Below are positions 40,417-51,831 of a stretch of 64,000 bases of DNA, piece by piece. The first letter of the stretch is position 1, and each line of letters begins with the position of its first letter. The position numbers and the translations under genes were made by a program. Source of the stretch: Chitinophagaceae bacterium. Its GTDB lineage: Bacteria; Bacteroidota; Bacteroidia; Chitinophagales; Chitinophagaceae. The stretch is from assembly GCA_016721385.1 (NCBI GenBank), contig JADKIE010000002.1:124001-188000 (forward strand). Direction: 5' to 3'. The notes under the pieces were generated by a model. It was not told the DNA's origin. It made no database searches and saw nothing but the letters and a program-made list of their open reading frames with translations.

Positions 40417-43400
40417 ATGTCAACAAAAAAGCAATCAAAAAAAGGGCTACAGTTTAGCCGGCAATTCACCAAGGATGGTGTAAGTCCATACGATATGTTT
40501 GAATACGATTACAGAACATCTGTAATTAAAAACCCTACGGGTGAAATTGTATTTCAAATGGATAATGTAGAAGTGCCAAAACAATGGAGCCAGATTGCTA
40601 CAGATATTCTTGCACAAAAATATTTTAGAAAAGCTGGTGTTCCAAAAGAAGACGGAACTACCGGAAGAGAAACAACTGTAAAACAAGTTGCCCACCGCAT
40701 GGCACATTGCTGGCGTGTATGGGGCGAAAGATATAATTATTTTGCAACCCCCAAAGATGCAGAAGTATTTTACGATGAATTAGTTTATTCTATTTTAAAC
40801 CAGGCATGTGTACCTAACAGTCCGCAATGGTTTAACACCGGTTTACACGAAGTGTATGGCATTACAGGTAAGCCACAAGGGCATTATTATGTAGATGCTG
40901 TTGATGGTGTATTAAAAAAATCATCGAACGCTTACGAAAGACCACAACCACATGCTTGTTTTATTTTAAGTGTAGATGACGACTTAGTTAACGAAGGCGG
41001 TATTATGGATTTGTGGGTACGTGAAGCCCGAATTTTTAAATATGGAAGTGGTGTAGGCACCAACTTCAGTAGCATTCGTGGCGAAGGCGAAAAGTTAAGC
41101 GGTGGTGGTACAAGCAGTGGTTTAATGAGTTTTTTAAAATTGGTGATAGGGCTGCCGGTGCAATTAAAAGCGGCGGCACAACCCGAAGAGCTGCCAAAAT
41201 GGTTTGCTTAGATTTAGACCATCCGGAAATTGAAGAATTTGTAACCTGGAAAACAAAGGAAGAGGATAAAGTTGCTGCATTAATTGCTGCAGGTTACAGC
41301 CACGATTACGAAGGCGAAGCATACAAAACCGTTAGTGGTCAAAACAGCAACAACTCTGTACGTATTCCAAACAGTTTCTTTAAAATATTAGACGAGGGTG
41401 GCGAATGGGAACTTAAAGGAAGAAGCGACGGACGCACCATGCGTAAAGTAAATGCACAGGAGTTATGGGATAAAATTAATAACGCAGCATGGCGTTGTGC
41501 AGATCCCGGTACTCAATACGATACTACCATTAACGAATGGCATACTTGCCCAGAAGGCGGCCCAATAAGAGCAAGTAACCCTTGCAGTGAGTATATGTTT
41601 TTAGATAACACGGCTTGTAACTTAGCCAGTGTAAATCTTCGTCAGTTTTTTGATGAAAGCACCAATACATTTAATGTAGAAGGATTTGAACACACTTGCC
41701 GTTTATGGACAACCGTGTTGGAAATCTCTGTATTAATGGCTCAGTTTCCAAGTAAAGAAGTTGCACAATTAAGTTACGATTACCGTACACTTGGTTTGGG
41801 TTATGCCAACCTTGGTAGTATGCTAATGGTATTGGGTATTGCGTACGATAGCGAAGAAGCCCGAGGTATTGCAGGTGCAATTACCGCAATAATGACCGGC
41901 GTTGCCTATAAAACATCGGCAGAGTTAGCCAGTTTCCTTGGTACATTTGATAAGTACCAAGAAAATAAAACACACATGTTACGTGTAATGCGTAACCACC
42001 GTGCCGCTGCTTACGATGCACAAGATGCTTTTGAAGGCGTTGAAATAAAACCACAAGGTATTCAGGCAAAATATTGCCCCGATTATTTATTAAAAGCCGC
42101 TACTAAAGCATGGGACGATGCTGTACGCTTAGGCGAAAAGTATGGTTACCGCAATGCTCAAACAACCGTAATTGCACCAACAGGCACAATAGGTTTGGTG
42201 ATGGATTGCGATACTACAGGTGTTGAGCCTGATTTTGCTTTAGTTAAATTTAAAAAATTAAGTGGTGGTGGTTATTTTAAAATAATTAACCAAAGTGTAC
42301 CTGCTGCATTACGTAATTTAAAATACAGCGAAGAGCAAATTGAAGAAATTGTAAATTATGCAAAAGGACATGCCTCTTTAAACAATGCTCCATTCATTAA
42401 TACTAAAACATTAATAGAAAAAGGCTTTACTGCACAGGACGTAGAAAAAGTAAATAAAGTATTAGGTGCTGCATTTGAAATTGGTTTTGTATTTAATGTA
42501 TATACTTTAGGCGAAGAATGTTTGCAACGCCTTGGATTTAAACCGGAGCAATACAACGATTTTGGCTGGAGTTTATTAGAGGCTTTAGGCTTTAGCGATG
42601 AAGAAATTGAAGCAGCGAATACATATATATGCGGTACAATGACGGTAGAAGGTGCTCCGTATTTAAAAGACGAGCATTTGTCTGTATTTGATTGTGCTAA
42701 TAAGTGTGGCCAAATTGGCGAAAGGTACATACATGCACATGGCCACATACGTATGATGGCTGCAGCACAACCCTTTTTAAGTGGTGCTATATCTAAAACC
42801 ATTAACCTACCAAACGAAGCAACTGTAGAAGAAATTGCAGATGCATACCGTATGAGTTGGGAGCTTGGTTTAAAAGCTTGTGCTTTATACAGAGATGGAA
42901 GTAAATTAAGCCAACCTCTTAGCAACAAATCGGATAAGAAAAAGAAATTGGATGATGTAATAAGTGAAGACAAAGCTGCAGAGTTAGCAGCCAATATTTC
43001 GTCCATAGTAGATATGGGCAAATTAACCATTGATGAGTTGCTGGAAGAGATGAACAAACGTGTACAAAATAGTGCCGATACACGGTTAAAACGCCAATTG
43101 GCAATGATTGTAGAGCGTAGGGCTTTACCCGCCAAACGCCGTGGCTTTAACCAAAAGGCAAAAATTAACGGACAAACACTTTTCCTACGCACCGGCGAAT
43201 ACAGCGATGGAACTTTAGGCGAAATATTTATTGATATGGCTAAAGAAGGAGCAACTATGCGTAGCATGCTAAACTGTTTTGCCATTGCCATTTCTATTGG
43301 CCTGCAATATGGTGTTCCGTTAGAGGAGTATGTAGAAAAATTTGTGTTTACCCGTTTTGAACCAAGTGGCATGGTTGAGCATCCAAATATTAAATCAACT

Positions 43401-43784
43401 ACATCTATTGTTGACTTTATGTTCCGTTCATTAGCTTACGAATATCTTGGCCGCAACGATTTAGTTCATGTATTAGATAAGCCCGAAGTACAAAATCTTG
43501 GCAACGAAGAATGGGATATAAATACACCAACCATTGGCGAACGTACACCCGAGTTAAGTGAAGTAAGAATTGTAGGAAGCGTAGCACCACAACCAGCCAA
43601 AGCAGAACACAGAATGGCAAGCAAAAAAGTAACCAATAACGATAACGGTATGGATGCTGTAAACAGAGCTGCTAAAACCATGCAAAGCGATGCACCGGCT
43701 TGTAACACCTGTGGCCACATTACTGTACGTAGCGGTACCTGCTACAAATGCTTGAATTGCGGAAACAGTATGGGTTGTAGTTAG
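40417..43784 (+). CDS. nrdJ: Adenosylcobalamin-dependent ribonucleotide reductase (class II), one frameshift
   Basis: About 1122 residues, the size of the large B12-dependent enzyme, which makes deoxynucleotides without oxygen or a second subunit. Visible are the N-terminal ACVPNSPQWFNTG, the substrate-site PHACFILSVDD, the ASNPCSEYMFLDNTACNLASVNL motif with active-site Cys, APTGTIGLVMDCDTTGVEP, and the C-terminal TSCPD-type region ending in a zinc ribbon (CNTCGHITVRSGTCYKCLNCG). The frame breaks near 41140 (missing A; FLKIGDRAAGAIKSGGTTRR restored). Two hairpins follow the stop. Confidence 0.95.
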
Positions 43785-43789
43785 TAGCC

Positions 43790-43812
43790 TTTGTTGGTCT
43801 CTGACCAACAAA
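43790..43812 (+). terminator. First hairpin after nrdJ
   Basis: Perfect 10-bp stem TTTGTTGGTC-TCT-GACCAACAAA only 5 bp past the stop codon. It is followed by A residues rather than T, so it may stabilise the mRNA end rather than terminate. Confidence 0.5.
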
Positions 43813-43842
43813 AATTAATGAAGGATAACATAAGCACATAAT

Positions 43843-43875
43843 AAAAGCCATCAGTTAAAAGCTGATGGTTTTTTG
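43843..43875 (+). terminator. Intrinsic terminator of nrdJ
   Basis: Stem AAAAGCCATCAG paired with CTGATGGTTTTT (one G-T pair), loop TTAAAAG, running into a T tract. Confidence 0.85.
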
Positions 43876-43977
43876 TTTTATGTTATTGAAGTGATAATTA
43901 TAAATAAAAAGAGAAGGCTTGTCTGTATTAGTAAAACAACGATTTCGTAGCTAAGATAAGGGCCTAACAACTGTGAT

Positions 43978-44060
43978 CAGTACAAGAGTGCGACTCCCGA
44001 AAAAAATAGGGGCAAGCCAACGTTGTTTACATAAAAACAAAAAGCTGGTTACAAATAAAA
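43978..44060 (+). repeat. Dispersed intergenic repeat, copy A
   Basis: About 83 bp beginning CAGTACAAGAGTGCGACTCC and containing GGCAAGCCAACG and AAAGCTGGTTAC. The same blocks occur in the same order and spacing at 56632-56713. It lies in the 324-bp gap between nrdJ and the convergent unknown exported-protein gene. No coding capacity is evident. Confidence 0.7.
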
Positions 44061-44108
44061 AATGGCTTATTTTATAAGCCATTGTGAAAAACCAAATACA
44101 GTATAGAG

Positions 44109-46491
44109 TTATTTCTTCCCCACAAAATCTCTCAAGTAACTGCAACTATTAAAGGCTTCTTCATAAAATTTTGTACCCTTATATTCTTTTACAAACTGCG
44201 GAAAGTAAGTGTTGTTTTTAAAAGTTGGTAAGTAGTTGGCTTGTGCTTTATCATACGCCTCCCAATTATTTGGAAATTCATTGTACTGCGGCTGATGCAC
44301 CGTTTTTTGGCTGCATTTTCCCATCATAAACAAACACCTGGCTTTAAAGTTTTTATCGTTGCTGGCGTCCATAGCTGCTTTAAAGGAGTTATGTGCTGCA
44401 TAGCAGCCGTAGTATTCTTTTTCAAAAGCAGTGGCATTATCGGGCAGGTAATAACCATCGCTGCCGCTGCGGTTGTATTGTACCAACTCCCAGGTATGGC
44501 CGTAATATGTTGTATTGTAAAATCCTAAAGCCATTTTGTATAAATGCTTTGCTGCATTGGCTTTATCAGTTTTAGCTAAACTTTGCAGGCGCAACATTTC
44601 TTGTGCAAAAGCAAGTTTGGTTGTTTTAATTTTTGCATCTTCGGGTAGTTTTCCTTCTCTATCGTACAGCAAATCAATAAATGGGTTTTTGTTAACGGCT
44701 GAAGCTGCCGGCGATTTTTTTAACCACTCTATAGCTTTCGTATAATTTGCTTCCCGTAAATAAGCAGTACCTGCAAAATCAACTACTGTACTTAATTTTA
44801 TTTGATTGTTGTTTATTACAAATTGCTCAAACTTATTTTGTTTACCACTAAGTAAGCTGTACAATTTTTCAACATCAACTACACTTAATTTATTTCTTAA
44901 AAACTCAATACCGCCACCATAAAACATAGAGTAGTTATTGGGGTAAATGTTATCTGCCGCTCCATAAGCCAACGCTTCTTTATTTAAATCGCCTTGTTTG
45001 TGATACAATGGTGCCATTATATTGTTAAACAAATTGCGGTAAAACTGTTTCCACGGGCTTATATCGCTCCAGCTATCGGCTGTTTTAATAATTTTTTCGG
45101 CTTTTGCTTTTTGCATTAACCATTGTACCGATGGTAAAATTTGTTCTTCAAAAGCAGCGTCTATTTTATCTTTTTCATTAATAGTAACCAGCAAATTAGT
45201 TAATGCCCATTGATCGGCAACATTAGCATTTGGGCTCATTTGCTTGGCGCTGGCTAAATAATTTTTTGCTGCTGCAAAATCTTTAAGCATAAACGAAGTA
45301 TATGCTGCGCCTGTTTCAAACAAAGCTTTATTTGCTGTAGCTGTATGCTGGCTAATTGTATACAATTGCTGTACTAATTGTTTTGCATCTTTTTTTGCCT
45401 TTTCAATGGTACTATCTACATTTTCAGAAAAATCTATATAAATATTTTTAATGCCTTTTTCTTTTTGAAGTGTTGGCGTTAGTAATCTTTCTTCTAATTT
45501 ATTTATTTCACGTACAGCTAAAACTTCTAAAGCATCATTAGCAGGATTAAGTGCAAAAATATCATAAGCGTTTTTACATCATTATACAAATTATTTAAAG
45601 CAAACATCGAAAGCATATTGGCTTTTTCTTCGTTGTTTTACAAAGTGCTAAATAATCTTTTTGTCTTCGCTTCTTTTTACACTCCAGCTAAAGCCAAGGT
45701 AGTTAGATACTCTTTTTGCAGCCGACATGGCATATGCCTTGCTAAATAAATATGCAGCTAATTTATGATTGCCTGTTTTAAATAATGCGCCTGCTTTTAA
45801 TGCCAGGCAAAGTGGTTGCAATACAGATTGAGTAGTATTATTAGCAACCAAATTTTCGTAACTCACAATAGTGTTGGCATAATCGCCACTGTAGTGGCTA
45901 AGGCGCAAAATTTGGTATGCGTATTTTAACTTGAAAATATCTTTTTGCAGCGGTATATAACTGGTTGCCGTTTTTTATCAATTTTGTCATCTTAGCAATG
46001 TCTCTTTTTTCTGCATCCCATTCGCTTTCTAAATAAACAAAAGGCTCTACTTGCTTTGCAAACATTATATAACCAAGTCCTTCAGTATCGCCGGTTTTAA
46101 TAAAATAGTTCGTCATGCTATTTCGCTTAACACTATCTGGTATTTTTAAAGGTGCTTTTTTTTCAATATTGTAATACAGGCTGGTTAAGTCTTTTAAAGC
46201 ATATTTATTTACAAATTGGTAGGCATCTTTTTCGGTTACGCTATTGTTGCAATAAGTACTCCATTCTTTTGCCAAAATATCTGATACAGAAGTAGGTTCA
46301 TCACTATCGTACAAAAAATATGCGTTGGTGTAATAAAATGGTTTAAAATTTTTATTGGCCGAAATATGCTGATTAAAAAAAGAAATGTAGTAATCGTAAG
46401 GATCTGTTTCGCCGCCGCAGCCAATAATATTTTGAGGAAAAGAAATCAATGCGCTGCTAACGCAGGCTGTTATAAATAGTTTCCAATTCAT
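44109..46491 (-). CDS. Large exported protein of unknown function, four frameshifts
   Basis: About 790 residues once repaired. A signal peptide (MNWKLFITACVSSALISFP) is followed by GCGGETDPYDYYISFFNQHI. The rest is helical and resembles degenerate TPR-like repeats (QILRLSHYSGDYANTIVSYENL, YTSFMLKDFAAAKNYLASAK). Frame breaks lie near 45976, 45658, 45628 and 45562, each repaired by one base in an A run (for example SYIPLQKDIFKLKYAYQILR). The start overlaps the end of the upstream lipoprotein gene by 35 bp, so the two are coupled. No characterised family is recognised. Confidence 0.7.
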
Positions 46492-47544
46492 GTGTTGAGT
46501 ATTTTTCTAAAATTACAGAATCTAAGTGGTAGAGCGATACCCTTTGAAGGGTATTTTTAAGGCGTTTGCTTACTTCGTTTGCTGTGCTTAAAATCTCGGT
46601 ATAATTGCTTTGTTCATTTCTAATTACATCCCCTTTCTTTAAGTTGTAGCCTTGCAAAACAGTATCATTAAGCAGCATAAAAGTATTATCATTTTTTTTT
46701 GTAAATGAGGATGTAAAAGCAGAGGCAGAGAAATCTCTTAAAATTCCATTGTATGCATTTTGCCTAAATAAAACATTCCAGTCAAACAAAGGCAAAGCAA
46801 CATCTAACGGCAAAGGATAATTTGATAAATTGCCGATATATTTTTTTAACTCTGCGGTTTCAATAATAGAGTTTTTTGTTGCTGCATTTTTAAGATTCCC
46901 CATATTGTAACACATCAGCATTCCTCTGTGCACGGGAGGCACGCCTGTTTTTACCAAAAATTTTATTTGATGTAACCGAATAGTGGCACTAATTTCCATA
47001 TTAGTGTTGGCATATACTTTTTTAAAGGCAGATAAAAAAGTAAAATATTTTCCTTTGGTAGCTTCCGTCCAATCGCAATCAAATTGAATACCGCCAATAT
47101 TATCAAATGCATAAAGAGCAATGGTGTTTGTAAGCAGGTTGTATGTATTATTTACAAGTGTTGTAATGCTTGCTGTGTCAATATTTATAAATGTTTCATT
47201 TGTGATGAATATAGTTGGAATTACATTGAGTTTTAAAGTTTTTACATACTTTGTTTCTCTTACATCTGCCAAACTGTTTTCGTTAGTTGTAAGTTTTGCA
47301 ATGGGTAAAGCTTTTGTTGTGGAGTATTCCAGTCTATATCAAAAAATTTAACGTAAAGTGTTCTTACATTAAGCTCTTTTAACTTTTGTTTTTCGAAGGC
47401 GGATAAGTTTAGATTTGTTTTCCAATAATAAAAACTCCGTTCTATTTGCCGTGGTTCTTTCCTTTCATTACAACTAAATAATAAAGAAAAAGGTAACAAA
47501 AGCATCCAATTAAAAAAGCAAACTTTGTTTGTATCTTTACGCAT
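46457..47544 (-). CDS. Lipoprotein with TIM-barrel-like fold, unknown function, one frameshift
   Basis: About 363 residues starting MRKDTNKVCFFNWMLLLPF with lipobox LLFSC. The body (FYYWKTNLNLSAFEKQKL, LYVKFFDIDWN, IGGIQFDCDWTEATKGKY, MEISATIRLHQI, RGMLMCYNMGN) looks like a glycoside-hydrolase-type barrel, with acidic residues on strand ends (QFDCDW). The frame breaks near 47316 (missing A; PQQKALPIAKLTTNENSLAD restored). It is translationally overlapped with the downstream large exported gene. The fold assignment is pattern-based; no enzyme class can be given. Confidence 0.65.
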
Positions 47545-47560
47545 ATTCAATTTCAAATTT

Positions 47561-48718
47561 ATGCTAATAAAAAAATTATTGGTATTTTAACCCTGTAAAA
47601 ATTGAATTGAATGGATTGGATATGAACACCACATATACTTATGCTGTTGTTATTGATGGCAAACCAATTGATGTGGGTTATAAAACACAATTTACTACAA
47701 AAGAGCTTTGGCAGTTTAGAAAGCCAGCGCCTGATTTTAGTTTTTTAACCGGCAGCTGCTCATACTTTAACGAACCTGTTTACGACAGGCCCGGAAAACC
47801 CTATGGTGGCGACTCTTCGATATTTGAAACAATGGCAAAAACACCTGCCAGCTTTCACTTATGGCTTGGCGATAATTGGTACACCAGAGAGGTAGATTAT
47901 TTTACACCGTGGGGTTTAAATTACAGAGCCAGCCGGGATAGAAGCTTACCTGTATTACAAAAATTTTGGAGCAGTATGCCACAATACGCCATTGGGACGA
48001 TCATGATTTTGGGCCAAATGATGGCAACAGTAGCTTTGTTTTAAAAGAAGAAAGCCGTGAAGTTTTTAAAAACTACTGGCTTAACCCAAGCTATGGCGAA
48101 AACGGTAAAGGTATTTACACCAAATTTAGTTTTAGCGATGTAGATTTCTTTTTATTGGATGACAGATATTTTAGAGACTCGGATAATTTACCCGACTCTG
48201 TAAACGGGCTACCCAACCCCAACAAAAGAATGTATGGTGATGAGCAATTACGTTGGCTGCAAAATGCTTTATTAACAAGCAGTGCAACATTTAAAGTAAT
48301 AGCCACCGGCAGTCAGGTTTTAAACCCATACAGCCCATTTGATTGTGTAAGAAGTTTTCCGGTTGATTATAATGCTTTGCTTTCTATGATAGGCGATAAT
48401 AAAATTAATGGTGTATTGTTTTTCACCGGCGACAGGCATCACAGCGAAGTAATTAAGCAGGAACGAAACGGCACTTATCCATTGTACGATGTAACCGTAT
48501 CGCCATACACAAGCGGCACACACAAATTTGGCGGACCCGAAAAAAACAATCCGGCAAGAGTGTTTGCTTTGGATGAAAAACAGAATTTTGCGAAAGTTTC
48601 AATTACCGGAAAAAATAAAGACCGTGTTTTAAAGGTTGAATTTATTGGCACTAAAGGCGAAAACCTTGGGCAATGGCTTGTTAGCGAAAAAGATTTAAAA
48701 ACACCAAAAGTAAATTAA
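47561..48718 (+). pseudogene. PhoD-like alkaline phosphatase/phosphodiesterase, N-terminally truncated and frameshifted
   Basis: The conserved metallophosphatase body is present: FLTGSCSYFNE, FHLWLGDNWYTREVDYF, the signature YAIWDDHDFGPNDG (restored by one T near 47991), FFLLDDRYFRD and FFTGDRHHSEV. The usual signal peptide and most of the N-terminal PhoD_N domain (roughly 100 residues) are missing. An ATG followed by MLIKKLLVF-like codons at 47561 runs almost at once into NPVKIELNGLDMNTTYTY. This looks like an internal deletion, real or from assembly. PhoD-type enzymes hydrolyse phosphate mono- or diesters outside the cell. As sequenced it could not be exported normally. Confidence 0.75.
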
Positions 48719-48726
48719 ATTACAGC

Positions 48727-49204
48727 ATGACTTCACAATATTTTACTTACAATAAGGGAAAAGTTTTACAAGCATTACGTTATCATTTCATTAGCCGAAA
48801 AGAAATTAAAATAATGATGATTTTGGTAAATGTTTTCTCCATTACATCTGCCGCATTATTTTTTTAAAAAATATCGCCTCTGGCTTTTTAGTAAGCTCTG
48901 TACTTTGGTTTGCATTAATGATTATGTTTTGGTACTTATTGCCAAAAATGATTTATAAAAAGCACAAACTTTTCAAGACAGGTTTCAGGCCATATTAAGC
49001 AATACAGAGTTTGCGTTGGAAAATGAAAGAGGCCGTAAAGGCTGGGCTTGGAGTGAGTTTAGTACCTGGATGGAAAGCCCACATTTTTTTCACCTTTACT
49101 TTAATAGCCGCTCCTTTTTTATTGTGCCTAAAGAAGCTTTTGCAGGCAATGACGAACAAGAAGCAAGGAAGATTTTTAGAGAAAAAAAAGTAATTCAGTT
49201 TTAA
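48727..49204 (+). CDS. YcxB-like membrane protein, two frameshifts
   Basis: Reassembled by eye into about 158 residues. It begins MTSQYFTYNKGKVLQALRYH, has two transmembrane helices, then LFQDRFQAILSNTEFALENE, GWAWSEFSTWMESPHFFHLY, and ends SFFIVPKEAFAGND...IFREKKVIQF. The two-helix plus GWxEFxxxxE...F.IPKxAF layout matches YcxB-like proteins. Frame breaks near 48863 and 48978 each need one T. It directly follows the PhoD-like gene on the same strand. Function unknown. Confidence 0.65.
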
Positions 49205-49322
49205 TTTTCCAGTTGGCTGTGTTTTGTTTTTTTTCCTCCATGTTATTAAGTTTTTACCAAGATAAAAAGTCTTGTATTTATTAATTTTATATTTTTCAAT
49301 TATACTACTTGAATTGAAAACG

Positions 49323-49508
49323 TCAGCAATTCTCTAAGTCAATTCGATTTTTAAAAATACTCAACCCGTCAAGAGATTTTTTTTTGAAATTATAATTGGC
49401 AATAACAACAAGCTGTTTTGTTGCAGCTAAACAAATACCAGTGTAAGTCAACTCTCCGCTAAATAAATTGATATCAATTAGTCTACGATTTTTTACAGAA
49501 AGTTCCAA
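49323..49508 (-). CDS. Possible small protein overlapping the GNAT stop codon
   Basis: A 61-residue frame (MELSVKNRRLIDINLFSGEL...ATKQLVVIANYNFKKKSL...) whose ATG precedes the GNAT stop by 13 bases in another frame. Composition is protein-like with alternating strands, but no family is recognised. It could equally be a C-terminal piece of a gene broken by an indel. Confidence 0.4.
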   Translation of the reverse strand: MELSVKNRRLIDINLFSGELTYTGICLAATKQLVVIANYNFKKKSLDGLSIFKNRIDLENC

Positions 49509-49909
49509 AAATTAATTTCTTCTTCAAATTCATTTCCTACTGCTTTATAGCCCAGTTTTTCATAAAAACCCATAGCATTTTTACGGGCATGCATCGTTAC
49601 TTTTTTAAAGCCTTTATCACGGGCTACATTTTCGGCAAAATTCATCATACTGGCACCAATACCTTTACCCTGCAAATTGTTTTGAACAGCCATTTGCCTT
49701 AATTTAAGGCTATTATCATCTACTTTAGTAAGCAGGCAACAAGCCAAAATTTTATCATCGTCAAAGGCGCCAATCAAAATATCTTCTTTTTCTCTGGCCA
49801 GTTCATCCGGCGAAAACGAAAGCCCCAACGGCCGCCTTAGCAATTCATTACGCAGGTTTACCATTTCCTGATATTCTTTTGTGCCGTGGTCTATTTGTTT
49901 TAAGGCCAT
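49493..49909 (-). CDS. GNAT-family N-acetyltransferase
   Basis: A 138-residue acyltransferase. The acetyl-CoA pyrophosphate loop QNNLQGKGIGASMM lies near residue 77, preceded by the LRQMAVQ strand and followed by VTMHARKNAMGFYEKLGY. Substrate unknown; similar short GNATs are often labelled ElaA/YjcF-like. Confidence 0.85.
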   Translation of the reverse strand: MALKQIDHGTKEYQEMVNLRNELLRRPLGLSFSPDELAREKEDILIGAFDDDKILACCLLTKVDDNSLKLRQMAVQNNLQGKGIGASMMNFAENVARDKGFKKVTMHARKNAMGFYEKLGYKAVGNEFEEEINFWNFL

Positions 49910-50023
49910 AACAATTCATTTAGTTTTAGGTAAAATGCCGTTTAAAAAGGTATGTACAATATACAATTTTTTAACATAAAATCACCATCTTGGGTACATC
50001 ACTCTCAGTTTTACATATATTTC

Positions 50024-50053
50024 TTTGTATTTATTGCAAAAAGTATATTTTTG
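50024..50053 (+). promoter_or_regulatory. Promoter of the acpP-fabF operon
   Basis: A -33 TTTG at 50024-50027 and a -7 TATTTTTG at 50046-50053 are separated by 18 bp, an almost ideal Bacteroidota promoter, 28 bp before the acpP ATG. Confidence 0.7.
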
Positions 50054-50081
50054 CTGTTAGTAAAAACTAAATTTTATTATC

Positions 50082-50318
50082 ATGTCAGACATTGCAACAA
50101 GAGTAAAGAAAATTATTGTTGACAAATTAGGTGTTGATGAAGCAGAGGTTACCACCGAAGCGTCTTTCACCAATGATTTAGGTGCCGATAGCTTGGACAC
50201 TGTAGAATTAATTATGGAATTTGAAAAAGAATTTAATATTTCTATTCCCGATGAGCAAGCCGAAACCATCACTACCGTTGGACAGGCAAATGCTTACTTA
50301 GAGGAGCATGCTAAGTAA
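50082..50318 (+). CDS. acpP: Acyl carrier protein
   Basis: A 78-residue acidic carrier protein. The phosphopantetheine attachment serine is in GADSLDTVELIMEFE near residue 38. It carries growing acyl chains in fatty acid synthesis. It is followed 28 bp later by fabF, the standard pairing. Confidence 0.97.
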   Translation: MSDIATRVKKIIVDKLGVDEAEVTTEASFTNDLGADSLDTVELIMEFEKEFNISIPDEQAETITTVGQANAYLEEHAK

Positions 50319-50346
50319 TTAACATTAACTATCACAGGCAAATTTT

Positions 50347-51600
50347 ATGGATTTAAAACGTGTTGTTGTAACCGGATTGGGTGCCATTACTCCATTGGGT
50401 AAAACTGTAGCCGAATATTGGCAAGGTTTGCAAGATGGTGTAAGCGGTTGCGATGATATTAAACAATTTGATTGCAGCAAGTTTAAAACCAGATTTGCCT
50501 GTGAGGTTAAAGATTTTGATCCTACAACGTACCTCGACCGCAAAGAAGCCCGTAAAATGGACCGCTACTGCCAGTTTGCATTAATTGCAAGCGATGAAGC
50601 AGTAAAAGATGCCGGCATTAGCAAAGAAAATGTTGACCCCGATAGGGTTGGCGTAATTTTCGCCAGTGGCATTGGTGGGCTTATCACTTTTCAGGAAGAG
50701 GTAATGAATTTTGCCGCAGGCGATGGAACTCCCCGTTTCAATCCTTTCTTTATACCAAAAATGATATTGGATATTGCCGCAGGGCAAATATCTATGCGAC
50801 ATGGTTTTAGAGGGCCAAATTTTGCCGTTGTGTCTGCTTGTGCATCATCTACCAACGCCATAATTGATGCTTACGATAATATACGGTTAAATAAAGCCGA
50901 TATTATTATTACCGGTGGAAGCGAAGCAGTAATTAGTGCCGCCGGCTTAGGTGGCTTTAATGCCATGAAAGCATTGAGCGAACGTAATGACGACCCTAAA
51001 ACCGCCAGCCGGCCATTTGATAAAGACAGAGATGGCTTTGTAATGGGCGAAGGAAGTGGTGTATTGGTATTAGAAAGCCTGGAGCATGCATTAGCCCGTG
51101 GAGCAAAAATTTATTGCGAAATTGCAGGAGGCGGTGCCACTGCTGATGCTTACCATATAACAGCACCACATCCCGAAGGTTTAGGCGCAAATAATGTAAT
51201 GAAAGCCGCATTAAAAGATGCAGGTATGCAGCCCGAAGCAATAGATTACATTAATGTACATGGTACATCTACCCCATTGGGAGATATTGCAGAAACCAAA
51301 GCCATAAAAACTGTTTTTGGAGAGCATGCTTATAACCTTAATATTAGCAGCACTAAAAGTATGACAGGCCATTGCCTTGGCGCTGCCGGTGCTTTAGAAG
51401 CACTTGCTTGCATAATGGCAGTTACAAAAGATATAGTACCTCCCACCATCAATCACTTTACCGACGATCCGGAGCTTGACCCTAAGCTAAACTTTACTTT
51501 TACAACCGCACAACACCGTACTGTAAACGCAGCCTTAAGTAATACTTTTGGGTTTGGTGGCCACAATGCAAGTGTTATTGTAAAGAAGTACAAAGCATAA
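50347..51600 (+). CDS. fabF: 3-oxoacyl-ACP synthase II
   Basis: A 417-residue condensing enzyme elongating acyl-ACP with malonyl-ACP. The catalytic triad is visible: Cys in VVSACASSTNAI near residue 163, His in NVHGTSTPLGD near residue 305 and His in KSMTGHCLGAAGALEA near residue 341. The start VVVTGLGAITPLG is typical. In one operon with acpP. The next 231 bp, up to the SQR-like gene, hold no gene. Confidence 0.97.
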   Translation: MDLKRVVVTGLGAITPLGKTVAEYWQGLQDGVSGCDDIKQFDCSKFKTRFACEVKDFDPTTYLDRKEARKMDRYCQFALIASDEAVKDAGISKENVDPDRVGVIFASGIGGLITFQEEVMNFAAGDGTPRFNPFFIPKMILDIAAGQISMRHGFRGPNFAVVSACASSTNAIIDAYDNIRLNKADIIITGGSEAVISAAGLGGFNAMKALSERNDDPKTASRPFDKDRDGFVMGEGSGVLVLESLEHALARGAKIYCEIAGGGATADAYHITAPHPEGLGANNVMKAALKDAGMQPEAIDYINVHGTSTPLGDIAETKAIKTVFGEHAYNLNISSTKSMTGHCLGAAGALEALACIMAVTKDIVPPTINHFTDDPELDPKLNFTFTTAQHRTVNAALSNTFGFGGHNASVIVKKYKA

Positions 51601-51831
51601 GTAAAATGCGATAAGCTTTTACAAATCTACTTTTTAGCTCAATTATATGCCCTAAAAAATGTAACACACAGTAACATTTATCACACTTCTATATTATTTT
51701 ATCAACTTTGGGCAACAATCATATTTTTCTCTGATAATAATCTTATTTAAAACTTATTTCCCTCATTAAAAGGTTTGGCATTTGGTAAGAAATTTACACT
51801 GTAAAACAATTGTAAATTAATCTTACAAAAA

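Noticed and set aside
42356..43372. A 338-residue open frame antisense to nrdJ
   Set aside because: It mirrors codon bias of a highly conserved gene on the other strand and has no protein-like features of its own.
40417..43784. Programmed frameshifting as the reason for the split nrdJ and other genes
   Set aside because: No shared slippery site or downstream structure is seen; breaks occur at ordinary A/T runs in both directions across unrelated genes.
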